Part shown: piece by piece, positions 1-9,491 of the stretch
How the letters are laid out: each line of letters begins with the position of its first letter
Numbering within the stretch: position 1 is the first letter of the stretch
NCBI GenBank assembly: GCA_910890315.1
Contig: CAJVGD010000019.1
Span: 434,001 to 498,000, forward strand
Source of the DNA: Serendipita indica DSM 11827
Lineage: Eukaryota; Basidiomycota; Agaricomycetes; Sebacinales; Serendipitaceae
Direction of reading: 5' to 3'
Length of the DNA: 64,000 nt
The notes under the pieces: model-generated
Told to the model about the DNA's origin: nothing
Database searches by the model: none
The model's input: only the letters and a program-made list of their open reading frames with translations
Position numbers and translations under genes: made by a program

Positions 1-331
1 TGGTTAATGAGTGGAGTTGGATCCGTAGAGATGCATACGTCGTGTTTTAACGAGGCGCCAATGCAATACCGCATATGCTCTATTCGAGAGCGCATCATCA
101 AAGATTGTGAAACAATCTAATCTGTTGCATTTGGAGTTCGTTTCCGAGTTGAGTGGGTCTCGGTGGTGAATGGCGATGTCCCTCACCTGGACCTGCCTCT
201 GCCGCTTCTACGACTTTGGCCGTTCTGCAAGCACGGTAAGGTGTCTTAATCAGGGATCTAGTAAGGATTAAAACAGGTGGTTCAGTTTCATCAAATCCTA
301 TTCGACCACCCATTTTTTATTGTACAGTTTA
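1..331. other. Left edge, no gene seen
   Basis: Only short, unconvincing reading frames are present. The last part is presumably the 5' flank of the protease-like locus that starts at 332. No repeat or RNA gene is visible. Confidence 0.4.
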
Positions 332-2291
332 ATGGACACCCCCATCGTTGTGGATCCCCGTGAGTCCAGCCCTCTTTTCTCTCGTTTCTGCTCAGCATCT
401 CTCTTCTGATAGATGCCCCCGAGAATGTCAAACGACTCGTCGAGGCTTTGGGTAATCGGCCGGATTTCAAGGGTGAGTCTGGTTTCTTCTCGATCTTTGT
501 ACCTCACTTATCATATTCATTTCAGACTTGTTACCTTTTGTTATCGATTGTATGACCTTAGCAGACGACGTCGGGATCCCTACACCAGGGGGCCCGCAGT
601 CTTGGATGACGACTCGTGGCCTTCGATGCGCTTGACCACCTCCAGGGGAAGTGACCAGACGACTCGCCCTGCTTTCGCTGCATCGGCAAATGAGAGAGCC
701 TGGTACTATTATGGCATTACAGACGACGGCGACCAATCCGAGTTGCTCTACCGCACGAGCTGGGAGAAGGAACCATGGGTGACCCCGACTGGCAGATTCA
801 CGCAACCCCCCCTCAAGTTTGCTCGTGCAGTCCATAATACGCCTCTCAACAAGGTCTGGGACATGGCTGGTCCCCTCATTGACGACCTCGTCTACGCCAC
901 CGTGAAAGAAGAGCTATTCCATCAGCACCGCCCGCTTCCTTACTATCCCCGATGGTGAAGACGTTAAAGAGGGGACACTCGGTCCTGTCGTCATCTGGAT
1001 TTCCGTCCATCCCGGCTCCACTTCTGTTGAAACTGCGCACGAGATATCCCAGAAAAATCTCAAAATTCTCGCTGGCAACGGCGTGGATGAGGTTGAAGTT
1101 GAGTGGTGCGAGGGTGTCACGTCTCGGCTGACCGCTTCGGCCCTGCTTCCGGTGACGAGACACGATGGGACCGTCGACGTCCGTCGCCATCTAACGACTG
1201 GAAGGACGTCCAGGGCACTGGCGGGTTTTACTTTCATGAAGTCATCGACACGGATGACAATCCCAGCGACAAAGTTCTCCTCGTAACGAACCATTATGTT
1301 GTCTGTGAAATCGAAAACAAGAAGTATGACTACAGAGGCACCAGCCTGCTTCACCCAAAGATCCGGATCTGCGGGCCCCGCCGCTTCCAACGCGGTCTCG
1401 ACGAGATCAACTCTGCAACTATTTCCGAGGGTATTGATGCTACGGAAGTTGGCGAATCTATCAAGGAGCCCAATGCCCAAAGGGAGCGCGGGGATTGGAC
1501 GGAGGCTGACGCCAAAGAACTCAGGAAATACCTTGCGAAACTGGACGAACACGAAGCAGCCATGTTAGAGTTGGGGCAGCTCTACTCGGAGCTGACGACG
1601 AATTGGGCGGACATTACCCGTCCCACCATCGGGGCACTTGAATACTCCCCCCCATCTCGATTGACGTGAATAATCAAAGTTAAACCCAGGATTGGGCTGT
1701 TATCCGACTCGATAAAGCCAGATTCAAGCGTAACTTCATGGGTAATGTGATTGACTTCGGTGCGTTTCAAAATAGTTCCTCCGATCTCGAATCTTGTCTG
1801 ACAGAAAGCGCTTTCAGGAAAATATCGGCGGGAAACTTCAGGTCGCTCATGCATCCTCGATATGATACCAAGCCATTGATCCAGTTTCCAAGAAACGGGA
1901 TGTTGAGGGTCAAGGGCTGTGTTCCCGAATCAGTTGATATCAATAACCAACCCTGCATCATCGTTCTCAAGGACGGATGCACCACTGGTCTCACCTTCGG
2001 CCACTTCTCTGGACTGGAATTTTTTGCTGCGACGAGAAATCCGTCCGGTCTGTTGAACTTGCGATCTATAACTACGACAAACAGAGCAGGCCCTTCTCAT
2101 CTAAGGGTGACTCAGGATCTCTCATCGTGAATGGTTGAGGAGAAATGGTTGGGCTCCTTCACTCCGGCAAGAAAAGGAATAAATTCGATTCGACTTCCAC
2201 ATATGTAACGTATGCAACCCCTGCCTGGCGTCTCCTCGAGTGGATCAAGGAGGTCTACCCCCACGCCGATTTTGTTCGCGAGACCTGGTAG
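332..2291 (+). pseudogene. Trypsin-like serine protease, decayed
   Basis: This locus encodes a chymotrypsin-fold protease homologue. A likely start at 332 (MDTPIVVDP) splices at 359/413 into HAPENVKRLVEALGNRPDFK and at 472 into the next exon. The triad regions are still readable: His in VLLVTNHYV (about 1277-1303), Asp in DWAVIRLD (about 1690-1713), and Ser in GDSGSLIVNG (about 2107-2135). The tail ends HADFVRETW and a stop at 2289-2291. No single spliced frame can be built. Frame breaks appear near 600 and near 910 and at a C run near 1650, and in-frame stops lie at 1681-1683 (TAA) and 2136-2138 (TGA). The coding flavour survives, so decay looks recent. A truncated relative lies at 8737-9129. 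Family assignment is from the triad pattern; the broken state is seen directly, although sequencing errors could explain part of it. Confidence 0.7.
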
Positions 2292-2639
2292 AGGTGAGAA
2301 TAATGGCATGTACGAGATTGAGAGGGACAATTGTCCGTGTCAAGGTCGCCCACTCGATCGCGTGCAAGTCACACCTTACGGAAGCGTGGTTTAGCATTTC
2401 GTTCAACTCCATTGCCACTGCCCCCCGTTACATTATACTGCTATCTGCTTCTCTGTGCACGCTTGTAACTACAATCAACGCATTTGCCCCTCAACTATGG
2501 ACTTGTCATCCCGTAAGAGAAATTGTTTGATTGCTCTGAGCACTTACATGCACGAAGGCGTATTTGGACAAGGAGAATGAAACGACAAGCCGGTAAATCA
2601 GCACGTATGGATTTCAGATTCAAAGCTATATGTATACAC
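2292..2639. other. Intergenic gap, no gene seen
   Basis: This 348 bp stretch lies between the protease relic and the 3' end of hus1. It presumably holds the hus1 3' UTR. I see no coding exon. Confidence 0.5.
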
Positions 2640-3839
2640 CTAATCGTACGCAATATGACGAGAGGGCATGTAGTATGTGATCACTCCGCCATGCTTTCTG
2701 TCCCCCACATAGACGTATGCAACGACACAATAGTTTGGAGCAATTCCTATTGAAACACATCAACCAGTCCTCTTCGTTGTGGGTAGGCTTACCTGCAATG
2801 ATGTGGTTCTGTAAGATTTGGCTAGAGAACCATTTTTGCAGAACCTTGGAGGCAAGAGGTACGACATGCCAATCTGAGTCATCTATAGACTGATCTTCCA
2901 TGTCGTCTTCTTCAGTCTCTTGGCGTACTGCGAAACTGAGTGGCTACGAGGCCAAGCATAAGACTACACACCAACGGTGGCATTCTTCAAATTCTTCCAC
3001 ATTGTTTCTATATCTCCAGCGGTGGTTTTAATTCCCAACCTAAACCGACCGTCTCGCGTAGCACCAAGCCAGATGATATCGCCTATGCGTGACAAATGTT
3101 CGACCACGGGACGACACTGGTCCACTGAAGGAAGCTCTATGTGGGTCTTGATTATGGTTAATAATCGATATCAGAGGACACGAGTCATACTTCGAGCGGT
3201 GGACATCGTGGTTGAGCCATTTCGTCTACTTCGGCCGCTCTTCGCACCTGCCGTGACCTTGAGAGGTATTCAGAGCGAGCCGAGGATACTCACTACGACA
3301 TGGACGTCATGTGTAATATTGACTCTCTTCCCGTCTCTCGTTTGCGCCTTGGCCTCGATGCACAAAGCAGCCTCTGTCCCCTTCTTTGCTAAACGCACCG
3401 TCGTTTCCGCCGAGTCCCTGTACCCAGCAGAGCGAATAGCCTGTAGTAATGGGGTTATCGAGAACTCTAGTGCAATTGTATTGTTGTTGGTGTTGGATTC
3501 AATGCGGTAATCGCCAAAGATGTTATCCTTCGAACTTTGCATTCGCTTTCATCCATTGATGGGTTGTAAGACTCACTGCTGGTACTTGACTGCGAGAATC
3601 AGTAAAGTCAGATCGTTCGTGACCAACGTACTGACGACCACATCTGAACGTCACCTTCGCCCTTCGTACAGATGAGAAACACCGTTTCACTTGTCAACTT
3701 CAATATGGCGCGTTTCCCCATTTTTTCCGCGCTTTGGAGGAGATCTGGCTCGGAATGAGCACTTCTAAGAGCATGTGCGAAGATGTTAAGGCCAACTTGT
3801 AAGGAGGATAACATTGTCAATCTTTGCCTTGAAACGCAT
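2640..3839 (-). CDS. hus1: DNA damage checkpoint clamp subunit Hus1
   Basis: Hus1 is one subunit of the Rad9-Rad1-Hus1 clamp loaded at damaged DNA to activate checkpoint kinases. The ATG at 3839 begins MRFKAKIDNVILLT. A 52 bp intron then joins to NLLQSAEKMGKRAILKL, which lines up with the family N-terminus as recalled from fission yeast. Further blocks are ETVFLICTKGEGDVQMWSSV, FGDYRIESNTNNNTIALEF, VRLAKKGTEAALCIEA, HIELPSVDQCRPVVEHLSR and GDIIWLGATRDGRFRLGIK. The C-terminus is CVVAYVYVGDRKHGGV followed by ITYYMPSRHIAYD and a stop at 2640-2642, the usual strand-forming PCNA-like end. At least five short introns are needed. The start lies 75 bp from the divergent Maf gene, so the two probably share a promoter. 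The N- and C-terminal matches make the call strong; inner splice sites are approximate. Confidence 0.88.
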
Positions 3840-3914
3840 TGCTCCTCAATACGAGGCTGGCCTTTAGAGGGGATATGGCGGAAGACAACCTTGGAGTTGA
3901 CTGCAATTGGCGAA

Positions 3915-4981
3915 ATGTCTCAACATGCCCATATCAAGCCGCATGCACTCAAGTTTCCCGGAATCAACAAGATGAAGAAGAAGAAGATTGTTCTCGCCTC
4001 CAATAGCCCGAGGCGACTCGAGATTCTCAAGACGTTTGTGCGTGATCGGCCGGTTCTGTTGTCTAGAGGAGGTATTCATACGTCGTAGGGACTGGAGCCA
4101 CAAGTTGTTCCCTCGATCTTTGCAGAAGATCTTCCCAAAGGCGGCTACGAGAACAAGTATGAATATCCAGTGGCAACCGCTACGGAGAAGGTGAGACGCA
4201 CTGTGATCCACCGAGCACGCTCTAAGCATATTCCAGGCCGTAGAGGTCTACCGAAGGCTGGTTGTAAGTCACAATTCCGGGCCTACTTTCACCAGGACTC
4301 ACGACTGTCAGGAAGAAGATCCAGACGATGCTCCGGATCTCGTTATCGCCGGTCAGAATTTGTGCACCTATGCTGCTCTGAACATTTTACTGATTGCTTT
4401 GGCAGCCGACACTGTCGTGTTTACGCATGACGACCCAAACGTTGTAGGATACGAATCAACGCCGTTACACGCAAGCATATTAGAGAAGCCCGAAACTCGT
4501 GAAGAGAATCTACGGATGCTACAAGAGCTCAATGGCAAAGCCTGCGAGGTCGTAACTGGTGTTACGGTTGGTGAGTCTAATTCGGTGATGAATATTATGC
4601 AGGCTTACCTTCATTAGTATGGCCTATAATCAGCGCACCTGGATACATGATAAAGTATGCAGAGATCTTGCAGACCCGACACTGATGCGGCATTAGATCC
4701 ATGGATGAACGAACGATTGTGCACTTTGCGGACAATTCAAAGCAACGGCTGAAAGCCTATGTAGAGAGTGGAGAAGGTCTGGACAGAGCCGGAGGATTTG
4801 CCATTCAAGTAAGCTTACTCTCCTCTTCTTATACGATAATCAACCTGGATCAGGGGCTGGGGGGACTTCTAATCGCCAAAATTGATGGAGACTTTTGGAA
4901 TGTCGTAGGCTTCCCGGCGTCGTCTTTCTTCCAAATGCTGGATATTCTCGCCGAAGAGGAGGAAGACTTCCTTGCGCTTTG
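3915..4981 (+). CDS. Maf/HAM1-like nucleotide pyrophosphatase (Maf family)
   Basis: Maf proteins hydrolyse non-canonical or free nucleoside triphosphates (dTTP, UTP and modified forms) to monophosphates, a house-cleaning role. The ATG at 3915 gives a short leader and then KKIVLASNSPRRLEIL, where SNSPRR is the family signature. Later exons read VPSIFAEDLPKGGYEN, DLVIAADTVVFTHDDP (the ADT catalytic block), ILEKPETREENLRMLQELNG, CEVVTGVTV, GLDRAGGFAIQGLGGLLIAK (the GYAIQG-like block) and DGDFWNVVGFPASSF, ending at 4979-4981. All family blocks are present in order, so the gene looks intact. The leader before the signature is longer than in bacterial members; a downstream ATG next to KKKKIVLAS is an alternative start. 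It is divergent from hus1 with 75 bp between starts. Confidence 0.85.
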
Positions 4982-5085
4982 AGCATCTATCGGTGGCATT
5001 TACAAGGTTGAATGAGTAAATTTGAATATCCGTGGGTCCCATGCTCATGCGACCTTGCATAGCCCGGCGCTTTCGTGGTCATTGT

Positions 5086-5115
5086 AGGCGTCGTACATTA
5101 GGCGCCGTCATTTCG
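5086..5115 (+). promoter_or_regulatory. Shared upstream element of P450 cluster, copy 1
   Basis: This stretch contains GGCGCCGTCATTT with a GGCGTCGTACATTA-like lead, about 60 bp before the first P450 start. Very similar blocks lie before the other two copies. The core GCGCC(A/G)TCATTT is common to all three. Binding or function is inferred only from its conservation in flanking DNA. Confidence 0.45.
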
Positions 5116-5175
5116 TAAGGACTGGACATAAGTGCACCAACCCGGCAATCAGCCAGACAACACTTTGGCCTTATT

Positions 5176-6850
5176 ATGCACTCAGCAGTCGAGCAGCTTG
5201 CAAACCCTTATCTTATTGCGCCTATTGCGGGCACTGTAGCTTTGGGTATTTTATACTGGTCGAGACATACTTTTTCACGTCCAAACGAACCCTTGTTGCT
5301 CCCTGGAGGCCTCCCACTGATTGGGCATGCATTCGAGTATGCAAAGAATTCAAGCGAGCTGTATTTGCGCATCAGGTAAGTCCTATTCTCTACTCAGCGA
5401 TGGTCCTTACCGACCGCTTGAAGGGAGTTTGCTCGGGATCTTCAACCAATCTCAATCACGCTAATGGGACAACGAATTTATATCGTAATGAAACCACAGG
5501 ATATATCGTCTGTCTGGAGGACCAAAGCACTCGATTTCAACCCCGTCGTCGAGTGGGGATTGACGGCCCTCTTTAACATGTCCCCAGAGGGTGTCCGGCG
5601 ACTGCATTTCGACGCTGAAGATGGGATGGGTTCAATGTATGTCAATTCGCATACATTTTTCCGAGATCATCTTGCGCCTGGGGAGCCTCTCAATATTATC
5701 ACTCGTAGCTTTGTCGAGTATATGATGAAGGACCTCGAAACTGCTAAACAGGAAATCTGCCGAGCTCCGGGGGAAACGCTTCAAGTTGATCTCATGCGGT
5801 GGATCAGATATCGCCTCGGTATTCCCTCGACCAATGCCATGGCTGGAGAAGGAGTGCTTCAATACGACCCCGGCATCCTGGACGCGGTAGCCAAGTTCGA
5901 TTCGGACATTGTCCGCCTATCCAGTGGATTGCCAAAGTGGATCAATAAGGACGCGCACGACAACGTACGGCGCCTTTCAGATGCGTTTGAGCACGGAATG
6001 GATGTGGAGAAGACCTTATATTGGATCCAACTACGCATAAAGATGATGGCGGATCGAGGGGTGCCATTCCGAGACCAGACCATAATAATACTGATTTTAT
6101 GGCAAGCGTAAGTTTTCTTATCTGGTTCTCTGACGGTATCTGATGCAACAATTTAGATTGCAGGCAAATGCTATACCAGTGACATTCTGGATGATCTATC
6201 AGCTACTTCGTGACCCTAAAACTCTCCAAGAGTTAATGCAGGAGGCCAGACCGTCATTAGACGAGAACGGCAATCTGGTGGATATTGGATACCTTTCCAC
6301 CAAGACACCAAAGCTCAATGCTTTCTACTGGGAGGCTCTCCGATACGCTTCAGCAAGTGCCTCGGTTCGAAAAGTGCTTGACACGGTCTCAATTGGTGGC
6401 CGAACGCTCTACAAGGGCGCAATGGTCATGCTACCTGCTCGCCCGTATCATATGGATCCCGAGATATTTGGGGATGACTGCGACAAGTTTGTTGCCGACC
6501 GCTTCCTGCGCGACGGTAAGGAACCAGGCAAGCTGAACCCAGGGTTCCGTTCCGTTCGTGCCTTTGGAGGAGGGATTTCTCTCTGCCCTGGACGTCATTT
6601 CGCCATTAACGAAATCTTCTCCGCCATCGTCACCATCTTCAATAACTTTGACATTTCCCTCGTCGATCCATCCCAAACTGTGCATCCTCGGACGGAAGGA
6701 TCTGCCGTGTCCATCCTGCCTCCGAACGAGAATGTTCTGGTCAATATAAAACTCAAGGGAAATAAAGAACCGAACGAGGTGGATGGATTGTTCTTGGAGC
6801 CCAGCATCTTCAGTGATTACAAGACCCAAACTAGTGTATCCGATTCTTAG
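5176..6850 (+). CDS. Cytochrome P450, CYP7/CYP8-like, copy 1
   Basis: This is a membrane-anchored haem monooxygenase or isomerase of the microsomal type. Exons are 5176-5375, 5424 to about 6109, and about 6159-6850. The N-terminus has a single hydrophobic anchor and then the proline-rich LLLPGGLPLIGHAFEY. The I-helix region is LILWQA joined by an intron to LQANAIPVTFWMIYQLL. It lacks the usual AGxDT threonine and instead resembles CYP7A1 and prostacyclin synthase as I recall them. The K-helix ExxR is in YWEALRYASASASVR, the PERF-like segment is VADRF, and the haem-Cys loop is AFGGGISLCPGRHFA. About 515 residues, normal for the family. It has a longer C-terminal tail than copies 2 and 3 (ends KTQTSVSDS). 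The substrate is unknown; sterol or oxylipin chemistry is only suggested by the I-helix. It is the most diverged of the three tandem copies. Confidence 0.9.
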
Positions 6851-6908
6851 TCACAAGTTCGAATTTGTATAGCTCCAGCGCTTATCGAAATTTCGTCGTA
6901 ATTTACTC

Positions 6909-6934
6909 GCGTCAAATTAGGCGCCATCATTTCG
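6909..6934 (+). promoter_or_regulatory. Shared upstream element of P450 cluster, copy 2
   Basis: GCGTCAAATTAGGCGCCATC continues into ATTTCGG, ending about 47 bp before the ATG of P450 copy 2. It matches the elements before copies 1 and 3. Confidence 0.45.
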
Positions 6935-6980
6935 GAAACCCAAACACCAGGACAAAACATTCTGACCTTTGACCTCGACC

Positions 6981-8579
6981 ATGTCAACACTCGAGCAGTT
7001 GGCAAATCCTTCCTTCGTTGTATCTACTCTATGCATCTTAGCATTAGGTGTTGCCCTGAATCACTGGTCAAGACGTACCGGGCTACGTCCAAATGAACCA
7101 GTGCTGCTTCCTGGCGGTCTACCATTGGTTGGGCACGCATTTGAGTATACAAGAGATCCAAGCGCGCTATATATGCGTATTAGGTCGGTCTATTTACCTC
7201 CACCACACGAAAGTACTGACCGGTTGTTCGAAGGGATTTCGCGCGGGATCTTCAACCCATCTCAGTTACCATGATGGGACAGCGAATTTATGTCATAATG
7301 AAACCACAAGATATCTCTACCGTATGGAAGACTAAGGAACTCAGCTTTGACGCCATCGTCGAATGGGGATTGAATACCATCTTCAGCCTGTCTCCGAACG
7401 CGGTCCAACGACTACATCTCGACGGTCCCGATGGAACGGGTTCAATGTACGCCAGCTCTCATACCTTTTTCCGAGATCATCTTGCGCCTGGGAAGCCCCT
7501 GGAAACCATCACTAGCGATTTTGTGGGGTACATGATGAAGGATATCGAAACCGTCAAGCAGAAACTTCGTAAAGCCCCAGGGGGAAAGCTTCGAGTTGAT
7601 CTCATGCACTGGATCAGACAACGCGTCGGTATTCCCTCGACCAACGCTATGGTAGGGGAAGGACCACTACGATATGATCCCGGCATCCTGGATGCCTTGG
7701 CTAAGTTTGATACGGATATGTTGCGTCTCTCCAGTGGATTGCCGAAGTGGATCAATAAGGACGCACACGACAACGTGCGACGTCTCTCAGATGCGTTTGC
7801 GCATGGGCTAGAAGGAGAGAAGGGCATATATTGGGTCGAAAAGCGTATGAAAATGATGGAAGATCGAGGGATTTCATTCCGAGACCAGACCACCGCCACA
7901 ATGTCCATCTGGCAAGCGTGGGTTTCTCGTCTTGCTCCCTGACGTGTATCTGACGCCAAGATTTAGACTACAAGCAAATGCTATACCAGTGATATTCTGG
8001 ATGGTATACGAGCTTCTTCGGAACCCTGATACTCTCCAAGAGTTGATGCAGGAGGCCAGACCGTCTTTGGGTGCAAATGGCAATCTGGTAGACATAGAGT
8101 ATCTTTCCACCAAGACACCAAAGCTCAACGCTTTCTACTGGGAGGTTCTTCGATACGCCTCTGGAAACACATCAGTCCGTCAAGTGCTCGAGACAGTCTC
8201 GATTGGTGGTCGAACGCTCTACAAGGGTGCGATGGTCATGCTACCTTCTCGCCCGCATCATATGAATCCCGAGATATTTGGGGATGATTGCGACAAGTTC
8301 GTCCCGGACCGCTTCCTGCGCGACGGCAAGGAGCCGGGCAAACTCAACCCCGGTATTCGCTCCGTCCGTGCATTCGGAGGCGGAAATACCCTCTGTCCTG
8401 GGCGCCATTTCGCAACGAATGAAGTCTTCTCCGCCGTAGTCACCATCTTCAATACCTTTGACATTTCCCTCGTAGACCCATCCCAAAGTGTATACCCCCA
8501 GACGGAAAGATCTACATTGGCTACTTTTCCCCCAAACGAGACTGTGTTGGCCGACATCAAGCTCAAAGAGGGAAGGTAG
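6981..8579 (+). CDS. Cytochrome P450, CYP7/CYP8-like, copy 2
   Basis: This paralogue of the preceding gene has the same three-exon layout: intron 1 after the GHAFEY segment and intron 2 inside the I-helix codons (WQA / LQANAIPVIFW). Start MSTLEQLANPSFV at 6981, stop 8577-8579. The anchor helix is followed by PNEPVLLPGGLPLVGHAFEY. ExxR lies in YWEVLRYASGNTSVR and the haem loop is AFGGGNTLCPGRHFA, with the Cys ligand intact. Helix I has no catalytic Thr at the AGxDT position. Intron 1 and the start of exon 2 are nearly identical to copy 3, pointing to a recent duplication or gene conversion. It looks functional. The product is probably an endoplasmic reticulum enzyme of unknown substrate. Confidence 0.9.
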
Positions 8580-8736
8580 ACAAGTTGCCGGAGGAGCAGC
8601 GCGTCGTTTCTTGCGCCCCCGCACCTCCGATGCTCTCTCAATCGTTCGTTTCATGGATTTATATACATACATAAGCATTACAGAGTGGAAATAGTAACCA
8701 TATCTGAGCTTTGTAAACGCGCCTCACTTGGAGCTG
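8580..8736 (+). repeat. Duplicated 3' flank of P450 copy 2
   Basis: From the stop codon to the bases GGAGCTG, this flank matches 11090-11249 downstream of P450 copy 3, including GAGGAGCAGCGCGTCGTTTC, GAGTGGAAATAGTAACCAT and TTTGTAAACGCGCCTCACTT. Similarity stops at about 8736, where protease-like sequence begins. This marks a duplication breakpoint. Confidence 0.8.
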
Positions 8737-9129
8737 GCCACTGTGACCACCCCTAGATGTTCTACCGCACGAGCTGGGAGAAGCAGCCATGGGTGATCCC
8801 TACTGGCAGGTTTGCGCATCTTCCTCTCAAGTTTGCTCGTGCATTTCATAATATTCCTCTCAACAAGGCCTGGGACATAGTCGGCCCCCTTGTTGGCGAC
8901 CTAGTCTATGCTACCATCAAGAAGAGCTAATTCCATTAGCACTCGCTTCCTTACTATTCCCGATGGTGAGGACATTAAAGAGTAAGGGGACATCCGGTCC
9001 TGTCGTCATCTGGGTTTCCGTGTATCCCGACTCCACTTCTGTTGAAACTGCGCACGAGGTGTCCCAGAAAATCCTCAAGCTCTTCGCCGACAATGACATG
9101 GACGGGGTTAAGGTTGAGTGGTGCGAGGC
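8737..9129 (+). pseudogene. Truncated copy of the trypsin-like protease gene
   Basis: This fragment matches about 711-1114 of the locus at 332-2291. Readable pieces are YRTSWEKQPWVIPTGRF, PLKFARAFHNIPLNKAW, LVGDLVYATIKK, SGPVVIWVSVYPDSTSVE and TAHEVSQKILKLFADN. It has no start, no triad and no 3' half, and the pieces lie in different frames, so it cannot code. It sits exactly between the duplicated P450 3' flank and the next P450 unit, so it arrived with or before the P450 duplication. Confidence 0.8.
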
Positions 9130-9419
9130 TGGCAACAAATTGCGAGTCTAATGACTGGCTTTCCTTAACGTCTCTGACTCTTTAAGTTAGCTTCTTGAAG
9201 CCATCTTGAAGACTCTGACCTTGCTGGGTGGTCTGTCAGGGACGAATGAGGAGGTTGCTACCAGGGAGGCTTCGGACAATCGGTTAGCCGCAGACAGCTT
9301 GCAATTCAGTCTTTATTCAAAAGGCGGAAAGTGCCCACACGAACTCATCCCCCGATTTGTACGGAGGAAGTTAGGCCGGCAAGTCCCCAATGCTCGGAAA
9401 TTTTCATCGTGATTTACTG
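9130..9419. other. Gap before P450 copy 3, no gene seen
   Basis: This stretch holds short open frames without family features. Similarity to the protease locus stops near 9129. I see no other structure. Confidence 0.4.
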
Positions 9420-9444
9420 GCGTCAAATTTAAGCGCCGTCATTT
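9420..9444 (+). promoter_or_regulatory. Shared upstream element of P450 cluster, copy 3
   Basis: GCGTCAAATTTAAGCGCCGT continues into CATTT, ending 47 bp before the ATG of P450 copy 3. It is the third occurrence of the element described upstream of the other copies. Confidence 0.45.
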
Positions 9445-9491
9445 AGCAACAGCAACACGAGAACAGCACATTCCAAGCTTTAACCTTTACC

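Noticed and set aside
9206-9412. ORF between the protease fragment and P450 copy 3
   Set aside because: It overlaps the upstream region of the P450 gene and shows no similarity to any family I know.
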